Shown: in pieces, positions 29,054 through 38,115 of the stretch
How positions within the stretch are numbered: position 1 is the stretch's first letter
Layout: each line of letters opens with the position of its first letter
Notes under the pieces: generated by a model
The model's input: the letters and a program-made list of their open reading frames with translations, nothing else
What the model was told of the DNA's origin: nothing
Database searches by the model: none
Position numbers and translations under genes: made by a program
NCBI RefSeq assembly: GCF_039954865.1
Contig: NZ_CP157197.1
Location: 1,009,501 to 1,073,500, forward strand
Direction of reading: 5' to 3'
Source of the DNA: Rickettsia sp. Oklahoma-10
Lineage (GTDB): Bacteria > Pseudomonadota > Alphaproteobacteria > Rickettsiales > Rickettsiaceae
Length of the DNA stretch: 64,000 nt

Positions 29054-29890
29054 ATGAGATGTTCATCTTACTGTACTGCTACCGAATATAAAATGAGTGA
29101 TCTAGTGACCAATTTAAAAAAAATTGGTCTTGAACCTCAACATTTTGATGATGTTTTATATATTCGGAAAGAGGTAAATAAAGATTCTGATTTTATAGAG
29201 ATATTTTTCTTTCCATTTGGTTGCATAACTATCTGGGGCGGTGATGAAATTCAAGAAAAAATAGTTTTAAGCGATACTGATTTAGTAACAGTAAATAAAC
29301 TTAAAGAACAAGAACCGGTATCAGATTATATTTATTTTGAATATAATACGGAAGTCAAGAAAACCTTTATTGATGAAGAAAAAAATAAAATAATCTTAGC
29401 TGATAAATCGGTTTTTGTTAAACTCTCTATTTCTCATGCTCTTGCACAATCAGTAAAACTTAGTGTTCTCGAGCAATCTGTTAGTAACTTGATTGTTCAG
29501 ACAACTCCTATACAGCAGGAACTAGCTAGAACCGGTAGCGTATCACTTTCTAAAAAGGAAATATTACAGCAAATAGGTATATTATTTAACGAACGTTATT
29601 CAATTAGTCTGCATAGCGATATATTCGATACTCCAGAGTTCTTTTGGCGTCGCCCAAGCTATGAGCCACTATATCTCATGACGGCAGAGTTTCAAGACAT
29701 AGAAATACGGCAAAATATAATGAATCATCGTCTTAATATGATTCATGAACTTTTAGACATTCTTTCAAACGATCTTAATTATAAACATTCTACAAAACTT
29801 GAGTGGATTATTATTATTTTAATTGGTCTTGAAGTTGTTTTATCTTTATCTCATACTAATCTTTTCTTAAAAATTATCGGAGCTTTATAG
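29054..29890 (+). CDS. RMD1/DUF155 family membrane-anchored protein
   Basis: 278 residues. The C-terminal half carries the DUF155 signature: TPEFFWRRPSYEPLYLMTA, EIRQNIMNHRLNMIHELLDI, then a single C-terminal transmembrane helix LEWIIIILIGLEVVLSL. The N-terminal half contains FPFGCITIWGGDE, the conserved VxFxxGxxVxW element of the family. Yeast and mitochondrial relatives (RMD1, RMD8, RMND1) act in mitochondrial translation or membrane tethering; the bacterial role is unknown. The next gene, rnd, starts 10 bp after the stop, so the two are probably one transcript. Confidence 0.85.
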   Translation: MRCSSYCTATEYKMSDLVTNLKKIGLEPQHFDDVLYIRKEVNKDSDFIEIFFFPFGCITIWGGDEIQEKIVLSDTDLVTVNKLKEQEPVSDYIYFEYNTEVKKTFIDEEKNKIILADKSVFVKLSISHALAQSVKLSVLEQSVSNLIVQTTPIQQELARTGSVSLSKKEILQQIGILFNERYSISLHSDIFDTPEFFWRRPSYEPLYLMTAEFQDIEIRQNIMNHRLNMIHELLDILSNDLNYKHSTKLEWIIIILIGLEVVLSLSHTNLFLKIIGAL

Positions 29891-29900
29891 AATCGCTTCT

Positions 29901-30758
29901 ATGCAAATTATCGATAATCAAAAAACATTAGAAGAAGTTTGTAAACAGTTAGCAAGTAAGACATGCTTAAGCATAGATACGGAATTTGAGCGTCGCTATA
30001 CTTATTATGCTCAGCTTAGTATAATTCAAGTTAAAGCAGAAAATTATTGCGGAATAATTGATGCATTAAGCAATTTGGATCTAAATATCTTTAATAAGCT
30101 GCTTGCAGACAATAATATTACCAAGATATTTCATGCTCCTCGTGAAGATTTAGAGATTTTCTATAATTTGTTTAAAACACTACCTTCTAATGTTTTTGAT
30201 ATACAAATTGCAGCAAATATTTGTGGATTCGGTAAACAACTAAGCTATGATGATCTTTGTTACAAACTATTCGGTATTGCTATTGATAAAACTCATCAAA
30301 AATCTAACTGGCTAAAACGTCCTATCACTAGTGATATGTTAAATTATGCTATGTTAGACGTGGAGTATTTATATAAGATACATAAAGAGTTAAATAATAT
30401 AATTATTAGGAATAATTTAGTTACTAAATATCAAACAACTCTTAGTTCTTTATTAGATGTTAGAAATTATAAGGTTGAGCCAAAAGATGCTTGGAAAAAA
30501 ATAAAGCATAGAAGTAATGATGAGAGCTTTAACCGTAAAATTCAAATACTTGCAGCTTATCGTGAATATAACGCACAAACTATAAATATTCCTCGTAAGC
30601 ATTTTATTTTAGATGAAGATTTAATAAAGCTTTGTAAATATCTGCCAATAACAAATAAAGATTTTAAGCATCTCAATTTAAAAAGCAAATATTTACATAA
30701 ACAAAAATATAAAGATGAAATAATAAGTTTGTGTAATAACTTTTTGGTCATGTTATAA
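29901..30758 (+). CDS. rnd: Ribonuclease D
   Basis: 285 residues. 3'-5' exoribonuclease for tRNA 3' trimming. The DEDDy catalytic residues are visible: Asp26 and Glu28 in SIDTEFERR, Asp in HAPREDLEIF, and Tyr/Asp in LNYAMLDVEYLY. A short HRDC-like C-terminal domain follows (AYREYNAQTINIPRKHFILD, LIKLCKYLP). It follows the DUF155 gene by 10 bp. Length is on the short side for RNase D (E. coli 375), with one HRDC domain only, as in other Rickettsia. Confidence 0.93.
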   Translation: MQIIDNQKTLEEVCKQLASKTCLSIDTEFERRYTYYAQLSIIQVKAENYCGIIDALSNLDLNIFNKLLADNNITKIFHAPREDLEIFYNLFKTLPSNVFDIQIAANICGFGKQLSYDDLCYKLFGIAIDKTHQKSNWLKRPITSDMLNYAMLDVEYLYKIHKELNNIIIRNNLVTKYQTTLSSLLDVRNYKVEPKDAWKKIKHRSNDESFNRKIQILAAYREYNAQTINIPRKHFILDEDLIKLCKYLPITNKDFKHLNLKSKYLHKQKYKDEIISLCNNFLVML

Positions 30759-30784
30759 TTATTATAGGCCTTATCGCAGTACTT

Positions 30785-30820
30785 CTATGGCACCCCCGCT
30801 TTTGCAGGCATGCCATAAAT
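30785..30820. repeat. RPE-like hairpin after rnd
   Basis: ATGGCACCCCCGCTTTTGCA / GGCATGCCAT: TGGCA..CCCGC with GCAGG..TGCCA arms. It sits between the convergent rnd and 5-formyl-THF cyclo-ligase genes, where it could also act as a terminator. Confidence 0.5.
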
Positions 30821-30853
30821 AGCATTTTTTAAGCCATACAAGAATATTATAAA

Positions 30854-31375
30854 TCATACCGAGATCACAAATTTAAGCTTACGATCATGAGATTCAACTG
30901 AGAAATTATCGATTAATTGTTCTTTTAAACAAACTCCGGCAGTTAATATATTTTGGTTATTATTTAAATATTGATCAAAATATCCTTTACCGTATCCAAG
31001 TCTATAACCATCACTACTAAATGCAAGACCTGGGATAATAACTAAGTCAGGAATAAAAAAATCATTATTTATAGGTTCAAAAGTGTTAAAATCACCTAAA
31101 GCTAATGAGTCATTATAATGATACGGACAATATTTTATTTCATTTTTTATAATTTTCGGTAGGAAAAATTTTATTTCAGGATGTAAGTTTGTTATTTCAA
31201 GTAAATTAATTTCATATTTTAGAGGGTAATAGAGACCAACGGTTTGAATTCCTAACTCCCTTAATAAATGACTAATTTTAATTATTAAGTAGTGTCTGAC
31301 TAAGCCGGAAGTAATTTTTTCTTGGTTTTTTATTAAAAGATCCTTGAAATAAAGACGCAGTTCTTGCTTGTTCAT
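30854..31375 (-). CDS. 5-formyltetrahydrofolate cyclo-ligase
   Basis: 174 residues from the preferred start MNKQELRLYFKDLL at 31375. A longer frame begins at 31402, but its extra residues (MQRMGMTVI) come from the repeat upstream. The enzyme converts 5-formyl-THF to 5,10-methenyl-THF with ATP. Visible are the basic helix at the N-terminus, VGLYYPLKYEINL, the YxPxxxxE substrate region, and the signature DLVIIPGLAFSSDGYRLGYG plus KGYFDQYL. Works next to FolD in one-carbon interconversion. Confidence 0.9.
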   Translation of the reverse strand: MNKQELRLYFKDLLIKNQEKITSGLVRHYLIIKISHLLRELGIQTVGLYYPLKYEINLLEITNLHPEIKFFLPKIIKNEIKYCPYHYNDSLALGDFNTFEPINNDFFIPDLVIIPGLAFSSDGYRLGYGKGYFDQYLNNNQNILTAGVCLKEQLIDNFSVESHDRKLKFVISV

Positions 31376-31394
31376 TATTACCGTCATTCCCATA

Positions 31395-31497
31395 CGCTGC
31401 ATTTTATATGTTTATTTTATTAAATATTGAATGTAATTTTTGTACTAATGTTAAGATTATTTTTTGGATTCCAACTTTCGCAGGAATTACATTGCAA
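31395..31497. repeat. Dispersed intergenic repeat, second copy
   Basis: TTTATATGTTTATTTTATTA, AATATTGAATGTAATTTTT and TTTTTTGGATTCC match the unit at 27100-27190 in order. It lies between the lpd 3' end and the 5-formyl-THF cyclo-ligase gene. Confidence 0.5.
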
Positions 31498-31499
31498 TA

Positions 31500-32879
31500 T
31501 CACATATTGATCGTTCTTTTATCCACACTAAGAGCCGCTTCTTTTATAGCCTCACTTAATGTTGGGTGAGCGTGGCAGGTTCGTGCTATATCTTCTGCTG
31601 CTGCTCCAAATTCCATATAGGCGGTAAGCTCAGCAATTAATGTACCTGCATCAGCTCCTATAATATGCGCTCCTAAAACCTTATCGGTTTTACTATCGGC
31701 AAGAATTTTAACCATACCTTCTGTACTACCAATCACTCTTGCTCTACTATTTGCTAAAAACGGAAACTTACCTACTTTATAATTAATGCCTTTTTCTTTT
31801 AGCTGCTCTTCTGTTTCACCTACACTTGCTATTTCAGGATAAGTATATATCACGCTTGGAATCAAATTATAATTCACATACCCTGCTTGCCCTACCATTA
31901 TTTCCACGGCAGCTATGGCCTCTTCTTCAGCTTTATGAGCAAGCATCACTCCTTTTACAACATCACCAACTGCGTAAATATTTGAAACGGCTGTTTGGAA
32001 ATGATCATTAATCTCAATTCTACCTTGCTTATCCGTAATAATACCGACAGACTCAAGCCCCAAATTGTGCGTATAAGCCTTTCTGCCTACTGCCATTAAT
32101 ACCACATCGCTAGTTATTACCGCACTTTTACCACCCTCCTCTATTGTAAGATTTACTTTTCCTGATTTTACTTCTGCAGATACTACTGTAGTATTTAGTT
32201 TAAACTCTATACCCTGCTTTTGCTGTAACTTCATAAATTGCGCAGCAATTTCTTTATCAAGCATAGGTACAATACTTGGTGAATACTCAACAACTATTAC
32301 TTTAGCTCCTAGGCGATGCCAAACTGAACCGAGTTCTAAACCTATATACCCTCCACCGACTACTATTAAATTTTCAGGTACTTTAGAAAGCTTCAAAGCA
32401 CCGGTAGATGAAACAATAAATTCTTCATCAATTTTGATATTCGGTATTTCTATAACGCTAGAGCCTGTAGTAATTAAGATATTTTTAGCTTTAATTTGCT
32501 CATTATTTACTTCAACTATATTGTGAGAGACAATTTTAGCTTCTCCTTTTATCCTAGTAACCTTATTCTTAGCAAATAGGATTTCTATACCTTTTGTAAG
32601 ATCACGAACTACCTTATCTTTATTAACAAGCATTTTTTGTAAGTCTAATTTTACATCTGTAGTAATACCAATACTTTCAAAACGCTTTAAAGCTTCTTCA
32701 TATTTTTTAGAGGAATTAAGTAAAACTTTTGATGGTATACATCCTACATTTAAACAAGTACCACCAAGAGTATCGTTTTTCTCAATGCACGCCACTTTCA
32801 TATCGAGCTGAGCAGCTCTAATACTACCTGTATAACCTGCTGGACCACTACCTATTACTACTAAATCAAATTCTTGCAT
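31500..32879 (-). CDS. lpd: Dihydrolipoamide dehydrogenase (E3)
   Basis: 459 residues. FAD-dependent E3 subunit of pyruvate and 2-oxoglutarate dehydrogenase complexes, reoxidising lipoyl groups with NAD. The FAD motif is GSGPAG at residues 10-15, the redox disulfide Cys42-x4-Cys47 is in GGTCLNVGCIPSK, the NAD fold is VVGGGYIGLELGSV, and FAD contact 2 is IYAVGDVV. The C-terminal dimer interface with catalytic His-Glu is CHAHPTLSEA. Fully intact. Rickettsia usually carry two lpd genes, so this may be either the pyruvate or the 2-oxoglutarate complex partner. Confidence 0.96.
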   Translation of the reverse strand: MQEFDLVVIGSGPAGYTGSIRAAQLDMKVACIEKNDTLGGTCLNVGCIPSKVLLNSSKKYEEALKRFESIGITTDVKLDLQKMLVNKDKVVRDLTKGIEILFAKNKVTRIKGEAKIVSHNIVEVNNEQIKAKNILITTGSSVIEIPNIKIDEEFIVSSTGALKLSKVPENLIVVGGGYIGLELGSVWHRLGAKVIVVEYSPSIVPMLDKEIAAQFMKLQQKQGIEFKLNTTVVSAEVKSGKVNLTIEEGGKSAVITSDVVLMAVGRKAYTHNLGLESVGIITDKQGRIEINDHFQTAVSNIYAVGDVVKGVMLAHKAEEEAIAAVEIMVGQAGYVNYNLIPSVIYTYPEIASVGETEEQLKEKGINYKVGKFPFLANSRARVIGSTEGMVKILADSKTDKVLGAHIIGADAGTLIAELTAYMEFGAAAEDIARTCHAHPTLSEAIKEAALSVDKRTINM

Positions 32880-32894
32880 ATTTTTACCTATATA

Positions 32895-33010
32895 TTTATA
32901 ATGAATTTGTCATACTGTCACAGTATTTCAAAAAACTAGCGCAATCAAGTCGTGAGATGACAATAATGTATTTTCTAAGTCACACAGGAATGACATAAAC
33001 CATACACCAT
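32895..33010. repeat. RPE-like repeat cluster
   Basis: Contains GTCATACTGTCACAGTATTT, CAATCAAGTCGTGAGATGAC and GTCACACAGGAATGACAT: partial units of the TCATTCCxGC family in tandem upstream of lpd. Confidence 0.4.
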
Positions 33011-33019
33011 CTATTATTC

Positions 33020-33830
33020 CTATAACAACCTTAATTTTATACTATTCTTATTTGGTGAAGCAATAAAGCTAATTAAATCAATATTATCTTTAAAAAAGTT
33101 TGTATAATTTTGTAGCAAAGAAAACATTTTTTTAGAAATAGTGTAATTATGACGAAGATTCATTGAATTTGACTCACCGATCTTTTTTATTTCTCTCATT
33201 AAAGCTAAAGGATTATCAAACTCAAGGCCAATATTTTCATAATCAACAATTACTTCAGCAAATCCTGCCTGTGAAAATAAAATCGGAACATGATCAAAAC
33301 GAATAAAAGGAGAAATATGAGGAGAATGTTTAAAATTACTTGTTATTTCTGCCTCTATTAAAACTTTACGTAAGTTTTTTAGACTATTACCACCAACAAA
33401 ATTACCAATAAAAATGCCTTCAGGTTTTAAAAATGTTCTAATATTAGATAGAAAGCGTTGTACATCATTTATCCAGTGTAATCCTAATGAATAAATAATT
33501 AAATCAAAAGAATTCGGAGGAAATTCTAAATCTTCATCATCAATTAATAACTTACGATCATGATTGAACGAATCAAGCAACAAAGGAGACATATCTATTG
33601 CGGTAATAGTTGCATTTCGATAAGTATCTTTTAGTAAACCTATAAGATAACCACACTTTGCAGATATTTCTAGAATATCAGAAAAGTCATTATTAATCAG
33701 CTTTAACCTATCAATTAGGTCACCCTCCGCATACTTGATAAATAAGCTGCTACTTATCCCCTCTACTGCATTATTTCGGTGATTTTTTAGTTTTGATCTG
33801 TTGAATATATAATACTCTCAATTTATCTTA
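33020..33830 (-). pseudogene. SAM-dependent methyltransferase (BioC/NDUFAF5-like), start codon lost
   Basis: An open frame without stops runs from about 33818 to 33020. It has an N-terminal part (IFNRSKLKNHRNNAVEGI, FSDILEISAKCGYLIGLL) joined to the part beginning MSPLLLDSF at 33592 (FDLIIYSLGLHWINDVQRFL, FLKPEGIFIGNFVGG). The family is the class I methyltransferases related to BioC and mitochondrial NDUFAF5. No ATG, GTG or TTG is found at the expected start: the frame opens GAG TAT TAT ATA after a stop. Motif I is also degenerate (EISAKCGYL instead of ExGxGxG). The internal ATG at 33592 would drop the SAM site. I judge it a recent pseudogene. Confidence 0.6.
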
Positions 33831-33839
33831 TATTTTGTC

Positions 33840-34282
33840 TCCTAGAGTCTTTGCCTCTTTTATCGACTGGTAACCAAACTGATCATTTTTTAGCAAATAA
33901 TTTTCTCTGTCTTGCAGTGTGAATATTATCAACCTTTAACTTTATTTAGCTCTTTAAAATTATCCTGAACACCGATAAATACAGGCCTCGTATTTTGGTG
34001 ATACCACTGATTTTTATCTAGAATATCAAATTGATTATATTCTTTTAATTGTTTTTTCTTAATAAAAATTGAGAGTTTTTCTATATCAGAATTTGTATCA
34101 CTTAAATTTTCTTGAACATTAACGGAATTACGTTTTCTTTCTTTTTCTACATTGTTGAGTCCCCTAGAGCTTTATAACTACTTTAATACACAACAATACT
34201 AATATAAATTGCTTTAACATAACCCTATAATATTATATTTAATATAAATTAAATAATATATAAATCAAGCATTGAAATAAAA
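33840..34282 (-). other. Gap with short decayed remnant
   Basis: The minus strand around 33930-34020 reads DKNQWYHQNTRPVFIGVQDN then FKELNKVKG before frame loss; nearer 33850 it reads TARQRKLFAKK in another frame. Former coding DNA, family unknown. Confidence 0.3.
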
Positions 34283-34900
34283 TTAATTATTTATAAAGAT
34301 ATTATCTTTATATTTCTTTCTATAATGTATTTTATAATTCTCATGCTTCATACCATTAAACCACTGCTCTTGTTGTTTTTTAATATGATAATTTAAGGAA
34401 TGATATTTGCTATTATGATTTTGGAAATTACCTGCACAAAATTTTAAGAAACCTGAAATTAACGTTTCTACTCTATTAATATCAGATTTTTTCTCAAGAA
34501 ACTTCATAGAAAAATTAGCAGGATGATTATGTATTAAATAAAATTGTTTATATTTCTCATGAATTTTATTTTCTTTTTTTATTTGTTGTTCTGAAAAAGA
34601 TAATTTTTTTTCTAATAATTTATGAATTTCAGTACAATCGCTCCAAGGTAATTTTATTATTACCTGCTCTACTTGATATTCAAAATTTTCCTGAATATTG
34701 TTGAAATCAGCATGTGCTTTTACCATACTTAATAATATTAAAAAACATGCTATTAACTTCAAAAATTTTAAATAATCTACTCTAACTCTTTTTAGCTGCA
34801 AATTATAAGATTTTTTTGAAATAGGAATAATTCCTACAAAAATCTTATTAATTCTCACATAAAAATACCTTAAAATATAAATATTTAAATTTTTGTTCAT
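34283..34900 (-). CDS. Hypothetical exported or membrane-anchored protein
   Basis: 205 residues from the first ATG. The first 40 or so residues include IFVGIIPISKKSYN, encoded by a small TAGGAATAATTCCTA palindrome. A hydrophobic segment LKFLKLIACFLILLSMVKA followed by HADF looks like a signal peptide with a cleavage site. A GTG near 34779 (VDYLKFLKL..) would make a much more normal signal-peptide start. The mature part is Lys/His-rich and helical; I recognise no domain. It follows the lytic transglycosylase gene by 21 bp on the same strand, so the two may work together in the envelope. Confidence 0.5.
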   Translation of the reverse strand: MNKNLNIYILRYFYVRINKIFVGIIPISKKSYNLQLKRVRVDYLKFLKLIACFLILLSMVKAHADFNNIQENFEYQVEQVIIKLPWSDCTEIHKLLEKKLSFSEQQIKKENKIHEKYKQFYLIHNHPANFSMKFLEKKSDINRVETLISGFLKFCAGNFQNHNSKYHSLNYHIKKQQEQWFNGMKHENYKIHYRKKYKDNIFINN

Positions 34901-34921
34901 AAAACCTAATATTCATAAAAT

Positions 34922-35758
34922 TTAATTAATTTTAGCAGGAATCGGTATCATAATACTACTTCTATATCTTTTATTACTATTAAAAAGTGACTTTTTTTGA
35001 ACTTTGTTATTATTTACCGCAACTTTATCTTCTAAAGCCCTTTCATTATTATTTATATAACCATGTAAGGATGCTTTATAAAGCGCCATGTTACTTGCTA
35101 TTTTAACTACATCTTGCTTATATTTAAACCCTAAAGCATGGGTAGCTGAGTGGTAATGTGCTATCGCTTTGTGCCAACTCCCTAGTTGATCATATTTTGA
35201 ACGCAAGAATTTTGCACCGTAACGAATGTTATTATTTGGATCAAATGCCTGTTCAAGAGAATCAAAAGCCTCTAAATGATGTCTTAAATTAATCTGCATG
35301 CATCCAATGTCAATACTCTCTCGTCCTTTTATAAGCTCTATTCTAACAAAACCCACGGCTTGTCTTTTACTGTTAAAATAATAGCTTTTCCCTTCAACAT
35401 TTACGGTCCAAGGCCATACTATTCTAATTTTACGGGTTGTATGTTTTTTACCTGATTCTTTTAAAGCTATTGAATGTAGTGTATTAGAGGGGATATTAAA
35501 TTTTTGTTCAAAATAAGGAAAAAGCTTAGAACATTTAAAGGATTCAGCTATTTCAGGATCAGCAATAGCCGGCTTAGAAAAGAAAATCAAGGAAAATACC
35601 AGGATTAGTATGGTTATTATGACATTCACCCATTTTCCTATGTTTTTCCCACGAAAGCGGAAATCCAAAAAAAAAAAATTTATAATATATTTTGCTTCAA
35701 TATTTTTGCTGGATCCTATAGCCCCACCACGGGATGACATATTGTTTTTCCACATCAT
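34922..35758 (-). CDS. Lytic transglycosylase (SLT domain)
   Basis: 278 residues. The SLT/lysozyme-like domain has the catalytic Glu in LHSIALKESGKKH, the IGCMQINLRHH motif, FDPNNNIRYGAKFLRSKYDQ and AIAHYHSAT. It cleaves peptidoglycan glycan strands with anhydro-muramyl formation in the periplasm. A hydrophobic segment VNVIITILILVFSLIFF then SKPAIA is a signal peptide. Residues 1-44 ahead of it (MSSRGGAIGSSKN, FFFLDFRFRGKNIG) are translated repeat DNA (35625-35757), so the original start was probably the GTG at about residue 45. It could be the VirB1-like accessory of the rvh type IV secretion system or a general wall-remodelling enzyme; the sequence does not decide. Confidence 0.8.
   Translation of the reverse strand: MMWKNNMSSRGGAIGSSKNIEAKYIINFFFLDFRFRGKNIGKWVNVIITILILVFSLIFFSKPAIADPEIAESFKCSKLFPYFEQKFNIPSNTLHSIALKESGKKHTTRKIRIVWPWTVNVEGKSYYFNSKRQAVGFVRIELIKGRESIDIGCMQINLRHHLEAFDSLEQAFDPNNNIRYGAKFLRSKYDQLGSWHKAIAHYHSATHALGFKYKQDVVKIASNMALYKASLHGYINNNERALEDKVAVNNNKVQKKSLFNSNKRYRSSIMIPIPAKIN
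35625..35757. repeat. RPE-like units fused to the 5' end of the transglycosylase gene
   Basis: CCCATTTTCCTATGTTTTTC, CACGAAAGCGGAAATCCAAA and GGATCCTATAGCCCCACCAC / GGGATGACAT are typical repeat pieces in tandem. They are read through in frame with the gene. Confidence 0.55.
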
Positions 35759-35759
35759 A

Positions 35760-37091
35760 TCGGCAACGCTAAAATAACTTAAGTTACAGTAAAATAAATT
35801 AGCGTATCATAACTTATCTTATGAGGCAAGAAAAGTTATGATATTTAAGATGTAAAGACTTAATCTCAATCTGAACTAAAATCTTCAAAAAATTATTCCA
35901 GCCTCTACAACCTTGATTTATGGGTTAACTATAACTGGAGCAGGATTTACTTCTAAATAAAAGTTTTCTTTATACCATTATTATATATGGTTGTTACTGC
36001 TTTTTATAGATTTAATTGTTCTCCACCAAACAACATAGAGCCCCTAATACTTATTATAATAAATATTGACTTATAACATACAGAAAAGCATAATGACTAC
36101 CAAATAATTTCATAAGATTTTCTACTATTTATGAGCAGTTCTTGTTTAATAAAATTAGACTTACTTAACGCTTGATCTATTGTCTCTACACTCCGGTTTC
36201 TATGACACTATGTTATATATTCTTCACTGATTACTATTTTATAATTTTTTGTTAATTTATTAATTTTATTTAAATGTATATTAAACTCTATTCTACTAAA
36301 GTTAGCAGTACTCAAACTAGTGGAAGGTTATTTACCTAATGCTTTATTACTTATATTAAGCCGACATTATTTAGCCATACTTGTAAGTTCTTTGATGTTG
36401 AAGTAGCTTTATCAGCAAGGTGCATTGATTAATTAAATAAAACAGCAAGTTGCTCAGGATTATTAAGGTCTACATATTCTCCTTTATTTATTTGCTTCTT
36501 ATAGATTAAATATTTCTGATTTGAGTTAATGTAATATTTTTTTATTGTCTGTAAATTTTACTCTAGAAGTTTTTAGTATCTAAATCACCTTATGATGCAC
36601 CTTTATTATTTTCCCAACCTCTCTGTGAAACTAAAAATAACATATAATGACGTCTAATACAACTGTTATAGCTTTACATTAATTATTATTAGCTTTTTCA
36701 TAGTAGTTTACGTTGCCCTGAACTTATCATTTTATTTGTACCTTGTTACTTATCTTTTAATAGCATTCATACATGTTTATGTGGATAAACTACTTTTGTA
36801 AGTATTTCAGATAGATAAAATTTTTGAATTAATTTTAATAATTCAACAAGAAATTCATTATAACTATGACATATCTAAACTCCATTCACTTCCATTTTGT
36901 TTGATTTCATTTAGTTTCTTGACTTAAAGTTATATAATATTAATTCATACTTTGACCATTTTGCAATTATTGGTTGAATCTATATTCAAGAACCACGAAA
37001 TGTGATATTTTTTAAATCCTTAAATTGGTAATTGACTGAATAAATAAAAATGTTTATTATCAGTCCAAATTAAATGTAATAAGTATATTTT
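35760..37091 (-). other. 1.3 kb gap with decayed ORF
   Basis: The minus strand around 36360-36560 gives YYINSNQKYLIYKKQINKGE, YVDLNNPEQLAVLFN, stop, SMHLADKATSTSKNLQVWLNN. It is a dead gene of unknown family with at least two stops. No other coding signal is seen; the rpmJ promoter should lie at the right end. Confidence 0.35.
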
Positions 37092-37217
37092 ATGAAAGTC
37101 GTTAGCTCATTAAAGTCATTAAAAACACGTGATAAAGATTGTCAGATTATTAAAAGAAAAGGTAAAATTTTTGTAATAAATAAAAAGAATAAAAGATTTA
37201 AAGCAAAACAGGGTTAA
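37092..37217 (+). CDS. rpmJ: 50S ribosomal protein L36
   Basis: 41 residues: [20 protein letters not shown], then [20 protein letters not shown] and G. This is the alphaproteobacterial L36 form, in which only one of the four zinc-binding Cys/His positions remains (Cys18). Basic, full length, with ATG at 37092 and TAA at 37215-37217. Too short for usual ORF cut-offs, but the match along its whole length leaves little doubt. It lies 140 bp upstream of yebC. Confidence 0.95.
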   Translation: MKVVSSLKSLKTRDKDCQIIKRKGKIFVINKKNKRFKAKQG

Positions 37218-37356
37218 TATTATGTATATTTTAAGAATTATTGTTTCATTTTATCAGGAGTTCATGTACTCGTTAAGGTGGTGTACGCTCCATGTAATCA
37301 CCAACCAATATAAAATCTAATTCTTAAAAAAATATACACGATATAATAATAACAAA

Positions 37357-38115
37357 ATGGCCGGACACTCAAAGTTCAAAAATATTCAGCATCGTAAAGG
37401 GGCTCAAGATAAAAAAAGAGCAAAAGTTTTCACTAAATTAATTCGCGAAATAGTTACTGCAGCTAAAACCGGTCCTTCTAATAACCCTGAAAATAATCCA
37501 CGTCTTAGAAATGCTTTAACTGCCGCACGCAGTCAAAATCTCCCAAAAGAAAGAATCGACAAGGCTATTAATAGTGCTAATGATTCTTCTAACACCGAGA
37601 ATTATACAGAAATTAGATATGAAGGTTACGCACCTGGCGGTATTGCTATAATAGTTGAAGCTTTAACCGATAATAAAAACCGTACTGCTGCTGAGATACG
37701 CTCTAGCTTTACTAAATATGGTGGGAGTTTAGGCGAAATTGGTAGTGTTAATTATTTATTTAAACATTGCGGCGTTATTCAATATCTAAGCAACATAGCA
37801 TCAAGTGAAAATATTCTAGAAGTGGTGATAGAAGCAGATGTAGACGATATTATATCTGATGATACCACCCATACAATCTATACGGATATTGAAAATTTTT
37901 CCAAGGCTCTAGAATTTTTAACTGACAAATACGGCATACCTGAAGACTCTTATATAGGCTGGATTCCATTAAATACAATAATTATAGATGATAAGGAAAA
38001 AGCTGAAAAATTACTAAAGCTTTTGGAAGTTTTAGAAGATAGCGACGATGTGCAAAGAGTTTTCAGTAATTATAAGCTGTCTGATGATGTTTATAAAATA
38101 ATACAAGGAGAATAA
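37357..38115 (+). CDS. yebC: YebC/PmpR (TACO1) family protein
   Basis: 252 residues. It begins with the invariant [20 protein letters not shown], followed by [70 protein letters not shown] and the C-terminal [12 protein letters not shown]. Members act as translation factors easing polyproline stalling (TACO1/YebC) or as transcriptional regulators; in a bacterium with few regulators the translational role is the better guess. The stop overlaps the start of the next gene (TAATG), so the two are coupled; GGAG just ahead serves as its ribosome-binding site. Confidence 0.95.
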   Translation: MAGHSKFKNIQHRKGAQDKKRAKVFTKLIREIVTAAKTGPSNNPENNPRLRNALTAARSQNLPKERIDKAINSANDSSNTENYTEIRYEGYAPGGIAIIVEALTDNKNRTAAEIRSSFTKYGGSLGEIGSVNYLFKHCGVIQYLSNIASSENILEVVIEADVDDIISDDTTHTIYTDIENFSKALEFLTDKYGIPEDSYIGWIPLNTIIIDDKEKAEKLLKLLEVLEDSDDVQRVFSNYKLSDDVYKIIQGE

